Positions 41,222-52,026 are shown, counted from the first letter of the stretch. The stretch: DNA of 64,000 nt from Nonomuraea maritima (GCF_900100395.1 NZ_FNFB01000016.1:62001-126000); one strand, 5' to 3'. A program made the numbers and translations. The notes: generated by a model not told the origin, from the sequence alone.

Positions 41222-41860
41222 TCAGACGTCCAGCGGGACAGGGGAGTGCCAGCCGAGCTCGGGGCTGTATCCGCGCACCCGCCGCGCGGGGACGCCGGCC
41301 ACCACGCTGTGGTCGGGGAACTCGCCGCGCACCACCGCGCCGCCCGCCACCACGCACTGGCGGCCGAGCGTCGTGCCAGGCAGGATGACGGCGCCCGTGC
41401 CCAGCCACGAGCCCGAGCCGATCGAGACGGGGCTGTTGCGCGGCCACTGCCGTCCGATCGGGATGTCGGGGTCGTCGTAGACGTGGTTCTGGTCGGTGAT
41501 GTAGACGTACGGCCCGGTGAACACGTGGTCACCGATGTCGATCGACTGGTGCGCCACGATGTGCGAGCCCCTGCCGATCGAGCAGCTCCCGCCGATCCGG
41601 AGGATCGAGTCGGGGCCGAGGTCCAGCCCCGGGCCCATGCCGCACGACAGCGACACCCGCTCGCCGATGAGGGTGTGGTCGCCGATCTCGATCCAGGGCT
41701 CACCGAAGATCGCGCCAGGGGGGAAGGCGATGCTGACGCCCTCGCCCATCCGGCGGAACCGGTATCCCGCGGGGGTGGCCGGGGTGATCGCGCCGGCGCG
41801 GCGGATCGCCGCGTAGGAGCGGTGCACTAAACCAGCCAAAGCCCGCCGAACTAGTGACAT
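41222..41860 (-). CDS. Left-handed beta-helix acyltransferase (acetyltransferase, WbbJ/maltose-acetyltransferase-like)
   Basis: 212 residues from the ATG at 41860, chosen because TAGCTT (41869-41874 on the minus strand) is a -10 box 8 nt upstream; the longer frame adds an atypical N-terminus. Hexapeptide repeats are visible (IEIGDHTLIG, SIGRGSHIVAH, SIGSGSWLGTGAVILPGTTL), with the catalytic-type His in TDQNHVYDD. The end VVAGVPARRVRG is typical. It should transfer an acetyl group to a sugar or similar acceptor; acceptor unknown. Confidence 0.82.
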   Translation of the reverse strand: MSLVRRALAGLVHRSYAAIRRAGAITPATPAGYRFRRMGEGVSIAFPPGAIFGEPWIEIGDHTLIGERVSLSCGMGPGLDLGPDSILRIGGSCSIGRGSHIVAHQSIDIGDHVFTGPYVYITDQNHVYDDPDIPIGRQWPRNSPVSIGSGSWLGTGAVILPGTTLGRQCVVAGGAVVRGEFPDHSVVAGVPARRVRGYSPELGWHSPVPLDV

Positions 41861-42116
41861 AGCGACCAAAGCTACCGCTCGGGCGACGATGTGGCATCTT
41901 CGCGGGAGAGCGTCGCCGTCGTGCCTGTGCGACGCGGCTGCGGGAAATGTCGAGCGGGCACGTGCAGGCGCGATTAAGGTCCTCGCCAAATCGCCATTCA
42001 TCGCGCTTAGCCGACTTTCCCGCAGGATATGACATGGCTCGCGATCTCCATCGGGCCGAATAGTTATATGTCCGATTTGCGCGAGATAAGCAGTAATTTC
42101 CTTTCAAGGGGGATTC

Positions 42117-43184
42117 GTGAGCACATCCAAACTGCTGGCAGGCCGGTTGTCGGGCCTCGCCGTCCTGGGCGCGGCGACGCTGATAGCCGCCCCCCTGTCG
42201 GCGTACGGCGACACGGAGCCGGCACCGGCCGGTTCCGCCGCCGCGGCAACCGGGGCAGCCGCCAAGACGCCGGCCGTCACCGTCGGCGCGACCGCCGACG
42301 CGACCGCCGACACGACCGCCGACACGACGGTCGGCGCGCCTGCCGACACGACAGTCGACGCGCCTGCCGGCGCGACCGTCGACACGCCTGCCGACGCGAC
42401 CGCTGACGCGGCCGCGAAGATGCCGGCCATCACCGGCGCCACGGCGGACGCGGCGTCCACGACGGCTGCGTCCGTGGACCCGGTCACGGGGGACGCGCTG
42501 GCGGCGCCGGTCTACGCCGCGGGCACCCTGTGGGGCATCATCGGCCGTAACACCCTGGGTACGCCGAACGCGGTCCTGCGCGAGGGCCCCTACGGACGCG
42601 TCTCCGGCCAGTTCCCGGTCACCCAGGCGCCGCCCTACGGCACCGGCAGCCTCGGCCTCATCGTCGGCGGCGCCGACACCCCGCTCGAGGCCGACAAGAT
42701 CATGTGGGGCAACGAGAGGATCTTCGCGGGTGGCGACCTGGACGCGATCCGCAGGCTCAGCTACTGGGTGTTCGCTGGCGTCGACGACCTGGACGGGGTC
42801 ACCCTGCCGAACATCACCATCGAGGTCGATCCCAACCGTGACACCACGACCAACTACACGAGCCTCGTCTACCTGCCCAACGAGTCGGACAGCCCGTCCG
42901 CTCCCGCGAACCCCACTGAGAACCTCTGGCAGCGGTACGACGCGCTGGCATCGGGAAACCAGTGGTTCGCCACGGGTGCCACGGGTACTGACATCGGCTG
43001 CACCCTGGCCAGCCCCTGCACCTTCCAGTTCATCAGATCGCAGATGCCGCAAGCGGTGATCAGCTACAGCCTGGGGATCTCGAAGGGCAGGGACGACGCG
43101 TTCGTGGGCGCCGTCGACGGGCTCCAGGTCAACGGCACGGTCTACGACTTCGAGTTCACCGGCGTACGGGCCCGGCCCGCGTAA
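42117..43184 (+). CDS. Secreted protein with Ala/Thr/Asp repeat region, function unknown
   Basis: 355 residues from GTG 42117 (CAAGGGGGA upstream). A Sec signal peptide (about 1-30, cleavage near LSAYGD) is followed by about 95 residues of low-complexity sequence with TADAT/TADTT/PADTT/DAPAGAT units. A globular part (about 130-355) contains two Cys (IGCTLASPC) that may form a disulphide, and ends VYDFEFTGVRARPA. I recognise no family. The repeat region looks like a wall-spanning spacer. Confidence 0.65.
   Translation: MSTSKLLAGRLSGLAVLGAATLIAAPLSAYGDTEPAPAGSAAAATGAAAKTPAVTVGATADATADTTADTTVGAPADTTVDAPAGATVDTPADATADAAAKMPAITGATADAASTTAASVDPVTGDALAAPVYAAGTLWGIIGRNTLGTPNAVLREGPYGRVSGQFPVTQAPPYGTGSLGLIVGGADTPLEADKIMWGNERIFAGGDLDAIRRLSYWVFAGVDDLDGVTLPNITIEVDPNRDTTTNYTSLVYLPNESDSPSAPANPTENLWQRYDALASGNQWFATGATGTDIGCTLASPCTFQFIRSQMPQAVISYSLGISKGRDDAFVGAVDGLQVNGTVYDFEFTGVRARPA
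42283..42420 (+). repeat. Degenerate tandem repeat inside the secreted-protein gene
   Basis: Units of 12 to 15 bp built on gcgaccgccgacacg / gcgcctgccgacacg are repeated about ten times with substitutions, keeping the reading frame. They encode the (T/P)AD(A/T)T spacer. Copy number is likely to vary between strains. Confidence 0.7.
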
Positions 43185-44108
43185 CCAGGGCGTCGGGTGC
43201 GCGTCTTCAGGCGCAGGCCCTGTACGGCGGGGAGGCCGCGGTGCCGGCCCGCCATCGCCGTCAGGCCATGGACGGCCTCCGCCCGACCGTCGCGGTACGG
43301 ATCGAGCGGATCGACGTCCACCACGGCATCGGCGCGGACAATGCTCCGCGTCGATGCCGCTGCGCGGGCACCCGGAGGGGCGCCCATTGCGGCGCTTTTT
43401 CGAAATGCGGAAAGCCCGGCAGTAGCAGCCGAGCAGGCCCACAGGGCCCGTTCGAATATGAACCAGGAGACAGAAGCTGACGAATGGCCGCACGGCTCGG
43501 CGCAAGGAAAGCGGAAAAGCCAGAACTCTGACAACAAGACGGAGAAGGAGGCTTTTCCACGGTCTCGCCGAAGAGCAATCAGCCGGGAATCGGTTCGTGC
43601 GGCGTCGCGGGCGTGTGAACCCCCAGTGCGACGGCCCGGCCGGCGGCTGCAGACCCGCGGGGGCGGTGTGCCCACCCGTAACGTTCTTGGCCGGACAGCG
43701 CACGCACAGCTACGACGGCACCAGGTGAGATGCCCCTGGCGTAGCGAGATCGTCCACGGTGGCGGCACGGTGGCGGCATGGTGGCGGCCCGTCCCGGCAT
43801 GCCGGTCATCTCCAGGCGTACGGCGAACGCGGCGACGGCATCCCTCGGCAGCCGCGCGGACCGCCGGGTCGGCGGGAGCGCGTGGACCGGCCCTCGGCGG
43901 GGTTCGTGGCGGGGAGGGTGGCGATGGGGTGTCGGTCCGCCATGGGAAAGTCATGATTTACCGGGGTTCGGAGGGATGGTCCGGCCGATGGATCCAACGG
44001 TGAGCAAGGGTTTCCGGCGTTTTCCGCCAAGTCGCCAGGCGGTCCTGGCCATCGCCGGGCGGGACCGTTCGGGCATGTGAGGGGCGTTGTTTGATATCCT
44101 GAGAGCCC
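43185..44108. other. 924-bp region without a supported gene
   Basis: Between the secreted-protein gene and pyrG. The middle (about 43390-43570) is noticeably lower in GC than its surroundings. A threefold ggtggcggcac/ggtggcggcat repeat lies near 43759-43790. Open frames on both strands are present but none has a convincing ribosome site with coding-like third positions. The pyrG promoter is at the right end. It could hold a decayed gene. Confidence 0.5.
44095..44108 (+). promoter_or_regulatory. -10 box of a probable leaderless pyrG promoter
   Basis: TATCCT at 44095-44100 is 8 nt before the GTG at 44109, with no ribosome site in between. Confidence 0.45.
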
Positions 44109-45808
<1,700 letters not shown>

Positions 45809-45812
<4 letters not shown>

Positions 45813-46420
45813 AGATCGAGGACACGCCCGAGACGTGGGACGTCGTCGCGTCGAAACCGCGCTTCAGCGGATACGTGATCGACGTCGTCACCGACAGCGT
45901 CAAGATGCCCGGTGACGAGGTCGCCGACCGCGACTACGTCGTGCATCCGGGGGCCGTCGCCGTGCTCGCGCTCGACGAGCGGCAGCGCGTCCTCATGATC
46001 CGGCAGTACCGTCACCCGGCGCGGCAGCTCATGTGGGAGCTGCCCGCTGGGCTGCGCGACGTACCGGGCGAACCCCTCGTCGAGACCGCCGCGCGTGAGC
46101 TCGCCGAGGAGGCCGGCTACCGGGCCGCCACCTGGGACACCCTGCTCGACCTGCGTACCTCGCCCGGCATGTCCGACGAGCGCATCCGGGTGTTCCTGGC
46201 CCGCGACCTGACCCCGATCCCCGAGGACGAGAACAGTTTCGTCGCCCACTATGAGGAAATCGGCATGCCGGTCGAATGGGTCCCTCTGGGCGACGCGGTC
46301 GACAAGGCCCTCATGGGAATGATCCACAATTCCCCGGCGGTGGCCGGTATCCTCGCCGCGTATGCGGCTTCGGCTGAGGGGTACGCCCGCCTGCGCCCCG
46401 CCGACGCCCCGGAGGCGTGA
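45809..46420 (+). CDS. NUDIX hydrolase (ADP-ribose pyrophosphatase type)
   Basis: 203 residues, GTG start overlapping the pyrG stop. The Nudix box is GLRDVPGEPLVETAARELAEEAGY, preceded by WELPA as in mycobacterial ADP-ribose pyrophosphatase (Rv1700), which also lies beside pyrG-xerD. It would hydrolyse ADP-ribose to AMP and ribose 5-phosphate with metal held by the REL..EE glutamates. Gene order supports the call. Confidence 0.88.
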
Positions 46421-46435
46421 CGGAAGGACCGGTTC

Positions 46436-47341
46436 GTGGAGGCAGTGCTCTCCAGCTACCTCGCCCACCTCGCGGTGGAACGAGACCTGGCTGCCAACAC
46501 GCTCGCGTCCTACCGTCGTGACCTGCTCCGCTACGTCGAGCACCTGCGGTCGCGCGGCCGCCTGGAGCTCGACGAGGTGGGGGCCGACGACGTACGGGCG
46601 TTCCTCGCCGCGCTGCGCGAGGGCGACGGCGACCGCCCCGCCCTCGTCGCCAGCTCCGCGGCCCGCGCCGTCTCCGCCGTGCGCGGGCTGCACCGGTTCG
46701 CCCTGCGCGAAGGGGTCACCAGCCACGACCCCGCCCACGAGATCCGCCCGCCGCGCCAGCCCCGCCGGTTGCCCAAGGCCATCACCGTCGACCAGGTCGA
46801 GCGGCTCATCGCCGCCTCCGGCCCCGACGGCGCGCCGCTGACCCTGCGCAACAGGGCTCTCCTCGAGGTCCTGTACGGCACCGGCGCCCGCATCTCCGAG
46901 GCGGTCGGGCTGGCGGTGGACGACCTCGACCACGACCAGGTGCGCCTGCGCGGCAAGGGCGGGCGCACCCGCGTCGTGCCGCTCGGCCGCTACGCCCGCC
47001 AGGCCCTCGACGCCTTCCTCGTACGCGCCCGCCCCGGCCTGCTCGCCCACGGGCGCGGCACCTCTGCCGTCTTCCTCAACGCCCGCGGCGGGCGGCTGAC
47101 CAGGCAGGGCGCGTGGGAGGTGCTCCAGGCGGCCGCCGAAAGGGCCGGGCTCGCCGGGATCAGCCCCCACGTGCTCCGGCACTCCTTCGCCACCCATCTG
47201 CTGGACGGCGGCGCCGACGTCAGGGTGGTCCAGGAGCTGCTCGGCCACGCCTCTGTCACGACGACACAGGTGTACACGCTCGTCACGGTCGACAAGCTTC
47301 GGGAGGTCTACGCCGCCGCGCATCCACGCGCCCGGCAGTGA
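46436..47341 (+). CDS. xerD: Tyrosine recombinase XerD
   Basis: 301 residues. The SAM-like N-terminal domain (1-100) is followed by the catalytic domain with Arg in GTGARISEAVGL, Lys in GKGGRTRVVP, HVLRHSFATHLL, GHASVTTTQVYT carrying the second His and the nucleophile Tyr. XerD resolves chromosome dimers at dif together with XerC. Position between the NUDIX and parA-scpAB genes is the chromosomal one, so this is not an integrase of a mobile element. Confidence 0.93.
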   Translation: MEAVLSSYLAHLAVERDLAANTLASYRRDLLRYVEHLRSRGRLELDEVGADDVRAFLAALREGDGDRPALVASSAARAVSAVRGLHRFALREGVTSHDPAHEIRPPRQPRRLPKAITVDQVERLIAASGPDGAPLTLRNRALLEVLYGTGARISEAVGLAVDDLDHDQVRLRGKGGRTRVVPLGRYARQALDAFLVRARPGLLAHGRGTSAVFLNARGGRLTRQGAWEVLQAAAERAGLAGISPHVLRHSFATHLLDGGADVRVVQELLGHASVTTTQVYTLVTVDKLREVYAAAHPRARQ

Positions 47342-47383
47342 TCTATAGTCTTTGGGCGTACGCCACCCCCTCGGCGTGCCGCC

Positions 47384-47425
47384 TTGCCGCGTTAAGTGGC
47401 GACGCCATAGTGTCCGTCCGGACGG
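47384..47425 (+). promoter_or_regulatory. Promoter with 12-bp palindrome upstream of the parA-scpAB operon
   Basis: TTGCCG (47384-47389) and CATAGT (47406-47411) are separated by 16 bp. CCGTCCGGACGG (47414-47425) is a perfect 12-bp palindrome over the presumed start of transcription and may be an operator. AGGGAGG is the downstream ribosome site of the parA gene. Confidence 0.5.
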
Positions 47426-47458
47426 TCCGGTTCGGGATCGTCAGGGAGGTTCGAGCTG

Positions 47459-48397
47459 GTGACTGAGACCAAGGGTTCGACCCCGGGGACCCCCGACAAC
47501 CCCTGGGGCGACACCAAGACCAACGCGCCTTCCAACGGCGTCAACCTGGGCCCGACGCGGCGACCCCGACCGGTGTTCCCCGAACCGGTGCCCCCCGCGG
47601 TGCACGGTCCGGCGCGCGTGGTCGCGATGGTCAACCAGAAGGGTGGCGTCGGCAAGACCACGACCACCATCAACCTGGGGGCCGCACTCGTCGAGTACGG
47701 CCTCAAAGTGCTGCTGGTCGACTTCGACCCGCAGGGGGCGCTCTCCGTCGGCCTGGGCATCAACCCGCTCCAGCTCGACCTGACCGTCTACAACCTGCTC
47801 ATGGAGCGCAGCGTCACCGCTGAGGACGTCCTGCTGGAGACCGGCGTCGAGGGCCTCGACCTGCTGCCCAGCAACATCGACCTGTCGGCGGCCGAGGTCC
47901 AGCTCGTCACCGAGGTCGCCCGCGAGCAGGTGCTGGGCCGCGTGATCAAGCCGCTGCTCCCGCACTACGACGTGTGCCTCATCGACTGCCAGCCGTCGCT
48001 CGGCCTCCTCACGATCAATGCGCTGACCTGCGCGCACGGCGTGATGGTGCCACTCGAGTGCGAGTTCTTCGCCCTGCGCGGCGTGGCCCTGCTGATGGAC
48101 ACGATCTCCAAGGTCCAGGAGCGCCTCAACGAGGACCTCGAGCTCGAGGGCCTGCTCGCCACCATGTACGACGCCCGCACCCTGCACGGCCGCGAGGTGC
48201 TGGCCCGGGTCGTGGAGGCGTTCGGCGACAAGGTGTTCCACACGGTGATCAACCGCACGGTGCGCTTCCCCGACGCGACGGTGGCCGGTGAGCCGATCAC
48301 CACCTTCGACCCGTCGTCGCTCGGCGCGAACGCCTACCGTGAGCTGGCCCGCGAAGTGCTGTCGCGCTGGCCGGCACCTGCCACAATGGCGAGGTGA
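47459..48397 (+). CDS. ParA-family ATPase (chromosomal, scp-linked)
   Basis: 312 residues. After a disordered Pro-rich N-terminus (1-50) comes the deviant Walker A VNQKGGVGKTTTT, DFDPQGALSVGLG, and IDCQPSLGLLTINAL. This Soj/ParA paralogue sits before scpA-scpB in most actinobacteria and is thought to act in chromosome organisation. Its stop is overlapped by the scpA GTG. It is not evidence of a plasmid: no parB or parS-like neighbour is present. Confidence 0.9.
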   Translation: MTETKGSTPGTPDNPWGDTKTNAPSNGVNLGPTRRPRPVFPEPVPPAVHGPARVVAMVNQKGGVGKTTTTINLGAALVEYGLKVLLVDFDPQGALSVGLGINPLQLDLTVYNLLMERSVTAEDVLLETGVEGLDLLPSNIDLSAAEVQLVTEVAREQVLGRVIKPLLPHYDVCLIDCQPSLGLLTINALTCAHGVMVPLECEFFALRGVALLMDTISKVQERLNEDLELEGLLATMYDARTLHGREVLARVVEAFGDKVFHTVINRTVRFPDATVAGEPITTFDPSSLGANAYRELAREVLSRWPAPATMAR

Positions 48398-49212
48398 CGG
48401 CAGAGCAGACCGAACCCCAGGGCTTCCAGGTCCACCTGGACGTCTTCGAGGGTCCGTTCGACCTGCTGCTCGGGCTCATCGCCAAGCACAAGCTCGACAT
48501 CACCGAGGTCTCGCTCTCCAAGGTCACCGACGAGTTCATCGCCTACATCCGCTCCCGCGGGCCCGAGTGGGACCTCGACCAGACCAGCCACTTCCTGCTG
48601 GTGGCCGCGACCCTGCTCGACCTGAAGGCGGCCCGGCTGCTGCCGTCCGGCGAGGTCGAGGACGAAGAGGACCTCGCGCTGCTGGAGGCCCGCGACCTGT
48701 TGTTCGCGCGGCTGCTGCAGTACAAGGCGTACAAAGAGGTGGCCAAGGTCTTCGCCGGGCGGATGGCGGAGGGGGCGCTGCGCTTCCCCCGCACCGCGCC
48801 GATGGAGGAGCAGTTCGCCAACCTGCTGCCGGAGCTGATCCTCGGCATCGGGCCCGAGCAGCTCGCCCGCATCGCGGCGAAGGCGTTCACCCCGAAGCTG
48901 CCGCCCACGGTCAGCGTCGGGCACATCTACCAGCCCATGGCGAGCGTCAAGGAGCAGGCGGCCATCCTGGTCTCGCGCCTGCGCCGGTTGCGCCGGGCCA
49001 CTTTCCGCACGCTGGTGGCCGACTGCGAGGGCACCTACGAGGTCATCGCGCGGTTCCTGGCGGCGCTTGAGTTGTTCCGTGAGTCGGCGGTCTCGTTCGA
49101 GCAGGTCGAGCCGCTGGGCGACCTGCACCTGACCTGGACCGGTTCTGACGACGGCGATGTCGCGGTGGGCGACGACTACGAGGAATCCGCGGAGAAACCA
49201 TCACATGACTGA
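48394..49212 (+). CDS. scpA: Segregation and condensation protein A
   Basis: 272 residues with the family N-terminus FQVHLDVFEGPFDLLLGLIAKHKLDI, the conserved HFLLVAATLLDLKAARLLP and a C-terminal winged helix (TFRTLVADCEGTYEVIARFLAALEL) that closes the SMC ring. GTG start overlaps parA; its 3' end overlaps scpB by 8 bp. It is the kleisin subunit of the SMC-ScpAB condensin. Confidence 0.95.
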   Translation: MTAEQTEPQGFQVHLDVFEGPFDLLLGLIAKHKLDITEVSLSKVTDEFIAYIRSRGPEWDLDQTSHFLLVAATLLDLKAARLLPSGEVEDEEDLALLEARDLLFARLLQYKAYKEVAKVFAGRMAEGALRFPRTAPMEEQFANLLPELILGIGPEQLARIAAKAFTPKLPPTVSVGHIYQPMASVKEQAAILVSRLRRLRRATFRTLVADCEGTYEVIARFLAALELFRESAVSFEQVEPLGDLHLTWTGSDDGDVAVGDDYEESAEKPSHD

Positions 49213-50119
49213 CGACAACCCCCTGCCCAACCCGCGCAAGTCCCCGGATTCCGAGCCGTCCCTGCCCGCCTGGATGACCCTTCCCGGCTCCCTCGTCCAG
49301 CCGACTCCTCCCGACGGGGAGGACGACCCCGCGCAGCAGCCTCCCGCCGTCGAGGACGAGCACGCGCCGGTGCCCGCGACCGGCGCCTCCGACCTCGAGG
49401 CCGACTGGGCCGCGCCGGTCGCCGACCTGGATCCTGACGGCCCCTCCGCCGACGCCGAGCAGGCCGCTTCCGTGGAGCCTGGCGGCGTCGTGACCACGGT
49501 CATGGCCACTGTCACGGCTACCGAGGACGCGGGTGAGGCCGTGGACGACCCGGCCGATGACGCGGTCGGTGGGGAGGCGCCGACGTTGCGGGCGGCGTTG
49601 GAGGCTATCCTGCTGGTCGTCGACGAGCCTGTCGCCGAGGTGACCCTCGCCCAGGTGCTGGAACGGCCCACAGGAGAGGTCGCGGCCGCGCTGCGCGGCA
49701 TGTCGGCGGAATACACCGCCTCCGGGCGGGGTTTCGATGTGAGAGAAGTGGCGGGCGGCTGGCGTTTCTACACGCGTGCCGACTGCGCGCCAATGGTCGA
49801 GCGGTTCGTACGCGACGGCCAGCAGACGCGGCTCACCCAGGCCGCGCTGGAGACTCTCGCGGTCGTGGCCTACCGGCAACCGGTGAGCCGTGCCCGCGTC
49901 GCCGCCATCCGCGGCGTCAACAGCGACGGCGTCATGCGCACGCTCGTCGCGAGGGGGCTGGTCGAGGAGGCCGGCTCCGACCCGGAGAGCCAGGCAGTGC
50001 TCTACCGGACAAGCTCATACTTCCTTGAACGTCTGGGACTGCGGGACCTGAGCGAGCTCCCCGAGCTCGCGCCCTTCCTCCCCGACGACGTGGAGAACCT
50101 TGAGGAGACAACAAAGTGA
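49205..50119 (+). CDS. scpB: Segregation and condensation protein B with long acidic N-terminus
   Basis: 304 residues. The conserved ScpB tandem winged-helix domain begins near residue 125 (LRAALEAILLVVDEPVAEVT) and includes LTQAALETLAVVAYRQPVSR and RTSSYFLERLGL. The first about 125 residues are Asp/Glu/Pro/Ala-rich and probably disordered; this is longer than in most homologues. ScpB dimerises and binds ScpA in the condensin complex. Its stop overlaps rluB. Confidence 0.93.
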   Translation: MTDDNPLPNPRKSPDSEPSLPAWMTLPGSLVQPTPPDGEDDPAQQPPAVEDEHAPVPATGASDLEADWAAPVADLDPDGPSADAEQAASVEPGGVVTTVMATVTATEDAGEAVDDPADDAVGGEAPTLRAALEAILLVVDEPVAEVTLAQVLERPTGEVAAALRGMSAEYTASGRGFDVREVAGGWRFYTRADCAPMVERFVRDGQQTRLTQAALETLAVVAYRQPVSRARVAAIRGVNSDGVMRTLVARGLVEEAGSDPESQAVLYRTSSYFLERLGLRDLSELPELAPFLPDDVENLEETTK

Positions 50120-52011
50120 TCAACAGGCGCAGCACCCCGTCCGGTGATGGACGCGGTCGTGGACGCACCGGCGGCTCGGGCCGTGACGGGCGTCCCGCCT
50201 TCCGTTCCGGCGACGCCCGTGACGGCCGCGGCGGTTTCCGCGGCGACGAGGGCGGCCGCCGTGGCGGCTACCGTGACAACGGCTCCCGCGACGACTCGCG
50301 GGGCAACGACTACCGAGGCAACGACTACCGGGGCGGCGACTCCCGCGGCGAGCGCACGGGTTCCCGCGAGGGCGGCTTCCGCGGCGGCGCCGGGCGTGGC
50401 GACTCCCGCCGCGACGACTCCCGCCGCGACGACTCCCGCCGTGACGACTTCCGCCCCAGGACCGGCGACGGCCGCGACGCCCTGCGCGCCGGGCGGGGCG
50501 GCTCCAGGTTCGGCGGTGGCGACGGCGACCGCCGTGACGCGCGCGACGACCGCTTCTCGCGCGGCGACAGGGGAGGCTTCTCCTCGGGCGACCGTGGCGG
50601 TCGCCCCGAGCGCACCGGTCGCGGCTACCACGACAATTCGTACACCCGCGACGACCGCGGCGGCCGTCCGGGCCGTGGTGACGAGCGTCCGTACGCCCGC
50701 GACGCCCGCGACGACCGTGGCGGTCGTCCGGGTCGTGGTGACGACCGTTACGCCCGTGACAGCCGTCCGGGCCGTGGTGACGAGCGTCCGTACGCCCGCG
50801 ACGACCGTGGAGGCCGTCCGGGTCGTGGTGACGACCGTTACTCCCGTGACAGCCGTCCGAGTCGTGGTGACGACCGCTTCTCCCGTGACGACCGCCGGTT
50901 CGGCGGTGGACGTGATGAGCGTCCGAACCGGGACGACCGCTACGGTCGTGACAGCCGTACCGACCGTTATGCGGGCGGCGACCGCTCCGAGCGGGGCCGT
51001 GGCGACGAGCGGCCCGGCTTCAAGGCCGGACGCGGCGGACGGCGGGACGACGCCGCCCCCGCCACCACCCGCGCCCGGTACGGCAGGCGCGACGGCGACG
51101 GGCGCCCCGCGCGCACGCCCCGCCGCGACGACGTGCAGACCCTCGGGGGCAACAGGCGGCAGAGCCCCGAGCGGCCGGCCGTCAGCAGCCCGCAGCACGC
51201 CCGCGTGAAGGCCGCCCGCCAGCCCATCCGCGACCGCGACCTGTTCCCCGAGGGCTACACCGACGAGCGCGACACCACCGAGGTCCCCAACGGCGTCCGG
51301 CTGCAGAAGGTGCTCGCCCAGGCGGGCGTCGCCAGCCGCAGGGCGTGCGAGGAGATGATCGGCGAGGGCCGCGTCACCGTCGACGGCCAGGTGGTACGCC
51401 GCTTCGGGGCGAAGGTCGACCCGGCCAAGCAGATCATCCACGTGGACGGCAAGCGCATCCCGACCGCGCCCGACCTGGTGTACTACGCGCTGAACAAGCC
51501 CATCGGCGTCGTCTCCACCATGGAGGACCCGCAGGGCCGTCCGTGCCTGGCCGACTACGTCCAGGAGCTGGCGCCGCGGCTGTTCCACGTCGGGCGGCTC
51601 GACACCGAGACCGAGGGCCTGCTGCTGCTCACCAACGACGGCGAGCTGGCCAACCGGCTGACCCACCCCAGCTACGGCGTGCAGAAGAAGTACTGGGCCA
51701 AGGTGCCGGGGCCGATCCCGCGCGACCTCGGACGCCGCCTCAAGCAGGGCATCGAGCTGGAGGACGGCCTCGCCAGGGCCGACAGCTTCGCGATCGTTCA
51801 GGAGCACGGCCAGCAGGCGCTGGTCGAGGTCGTCCTGCACGAGGGCCGCAAGCACGTCGTCAGGCGGATGCTGGAGGAGGCAGGTCACCGGGTGATCGAC
51901 CTGGCCAGGATCGAGTTCGGGCCGGTGAAGCTGGGCCGGACGAAGCCGGGCACCATCAGGTCGCTCAGCCTGAAGGAGGTCGGCGACCTGTACGCCGCGG
52001 TGAAGCTGTAA
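50116..52011 (+). CDS. rluB: RluB-type 23S rRNA pseudouridine synthase with giant Arg/Gly/Asp-rich extension
   Basis: 631 residues from GTG 50116. The first about 380 residues are a low-complexity chain of RGD/DRGG/RDSR/GRGDDRY units. The S4 RNA-binding domain (about 394-440, LQKVLAQAGVASRRACEEMI) and the RsuA/RluB catalytic domain follow, with the nucleophile Asp496 in HVGRLDTETEGLLLLTNDGE. It makes pseudouridine in large-subunit rRNA. Normal homologues have a much shorter extension. Context between scpB and aroH is canonical. Confidence 0.92.
   Translation: MINRRSTPSGDGRGRGRTGGSGRDGRPAFRSGDARDGRGGFRGDEGGRRGGYRDNGSRDDSRGNDYRGNDYRGGDSRGERTGSREGGFRGGAGRGDSRRDDSRRDDSRRDDFRPRTGDGRDALRAGRGGSRFGGGDGDRRDARDDRFSRGDRGGFSSGDRGGRPERTGRGYHDNSYTRDDRGGRPGRGDERPYARDARDDRGGRPGRGDDRYARDSRPGRGDERPYARDDRGGRPGRGDDRYSRDSRPSRGDDRFSRDDRRFGGGRDERPNRDDRYGRDSRTDRYAGGDRSERGRGDERPGFKAGRGGRRDDAAPATTRARYGRRDGDGRPARTPRRDDVQTLGGNRRQSPERPAVSSPQHARVKAARQPIRDRDLFPEGYTDERDTTEVPNGVRLQKVLAQAGVASRRACEEMIGEGRVTVDGQVVRRFGAKVDPAKQIIHVDGKRIPTAPDLVYYALNKPIGVVSTMEDPQGRPCLADYVQELAPRLFHVGRLDTETEGLLLLTNDGELANRLTHPSYGVQKKYWAKVPGPIPRDLGRRLKQGIELEDGLARADSFAIVQEHGQQALVEVVLHEGRKHVVRRMLEEAGHRVIDLARIEFGPVKLGRTKPGTIRSLSLKEVGDLYAAVKL
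50665..50900 (+). repeat. Imperfect tandem repeats in the rluB extension
   Basis: About five units of 36-50 bp share cgtccgggycgtggtgacgasc followed by cgtacgcccgcgac or gttacgcccgtgac. They begin near 50665, 50728, 50766, 50816 and 50854 and keep the frame, coding for GRPGRGDDRYARDS-like blocks. Units are adjacent, in frame and without unique spacers, so this is not a CRISPR array. Confidence 0.75.
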
Positions 52012-52026
52012 TCTGACCGGACGCAG

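Noticed and set aside
43261..43578. Minus-strand 105-residue open frame in the gap before pyrG
   Set aside because: No ribosome site, no recognisable domain, composition unlike the neighbouring genes; kept only as part of the described gap.
46436..47341. Tyrosine recombinase as evidence of an integrated mobile element
   Set aside because: Sequence and position between the NUDIX and parA-scpAB genes are those of chromosomal XerD; no tRNA, att repeats, transposase or phage genes are visible.
47459..48397. ParA as a plasmid partition gene
   Set aside because: It is in the conserved scpA-scpB operon and no ParB or centromere repeats are nearby.
50665..50900. Regular repeats that could be mistaken for a CRISPR array
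   Set aside because: Units are adjacent, in frame and lack unique spacers; they encode the Arg/Gly/Asp tail of the pseudouridine synthase.
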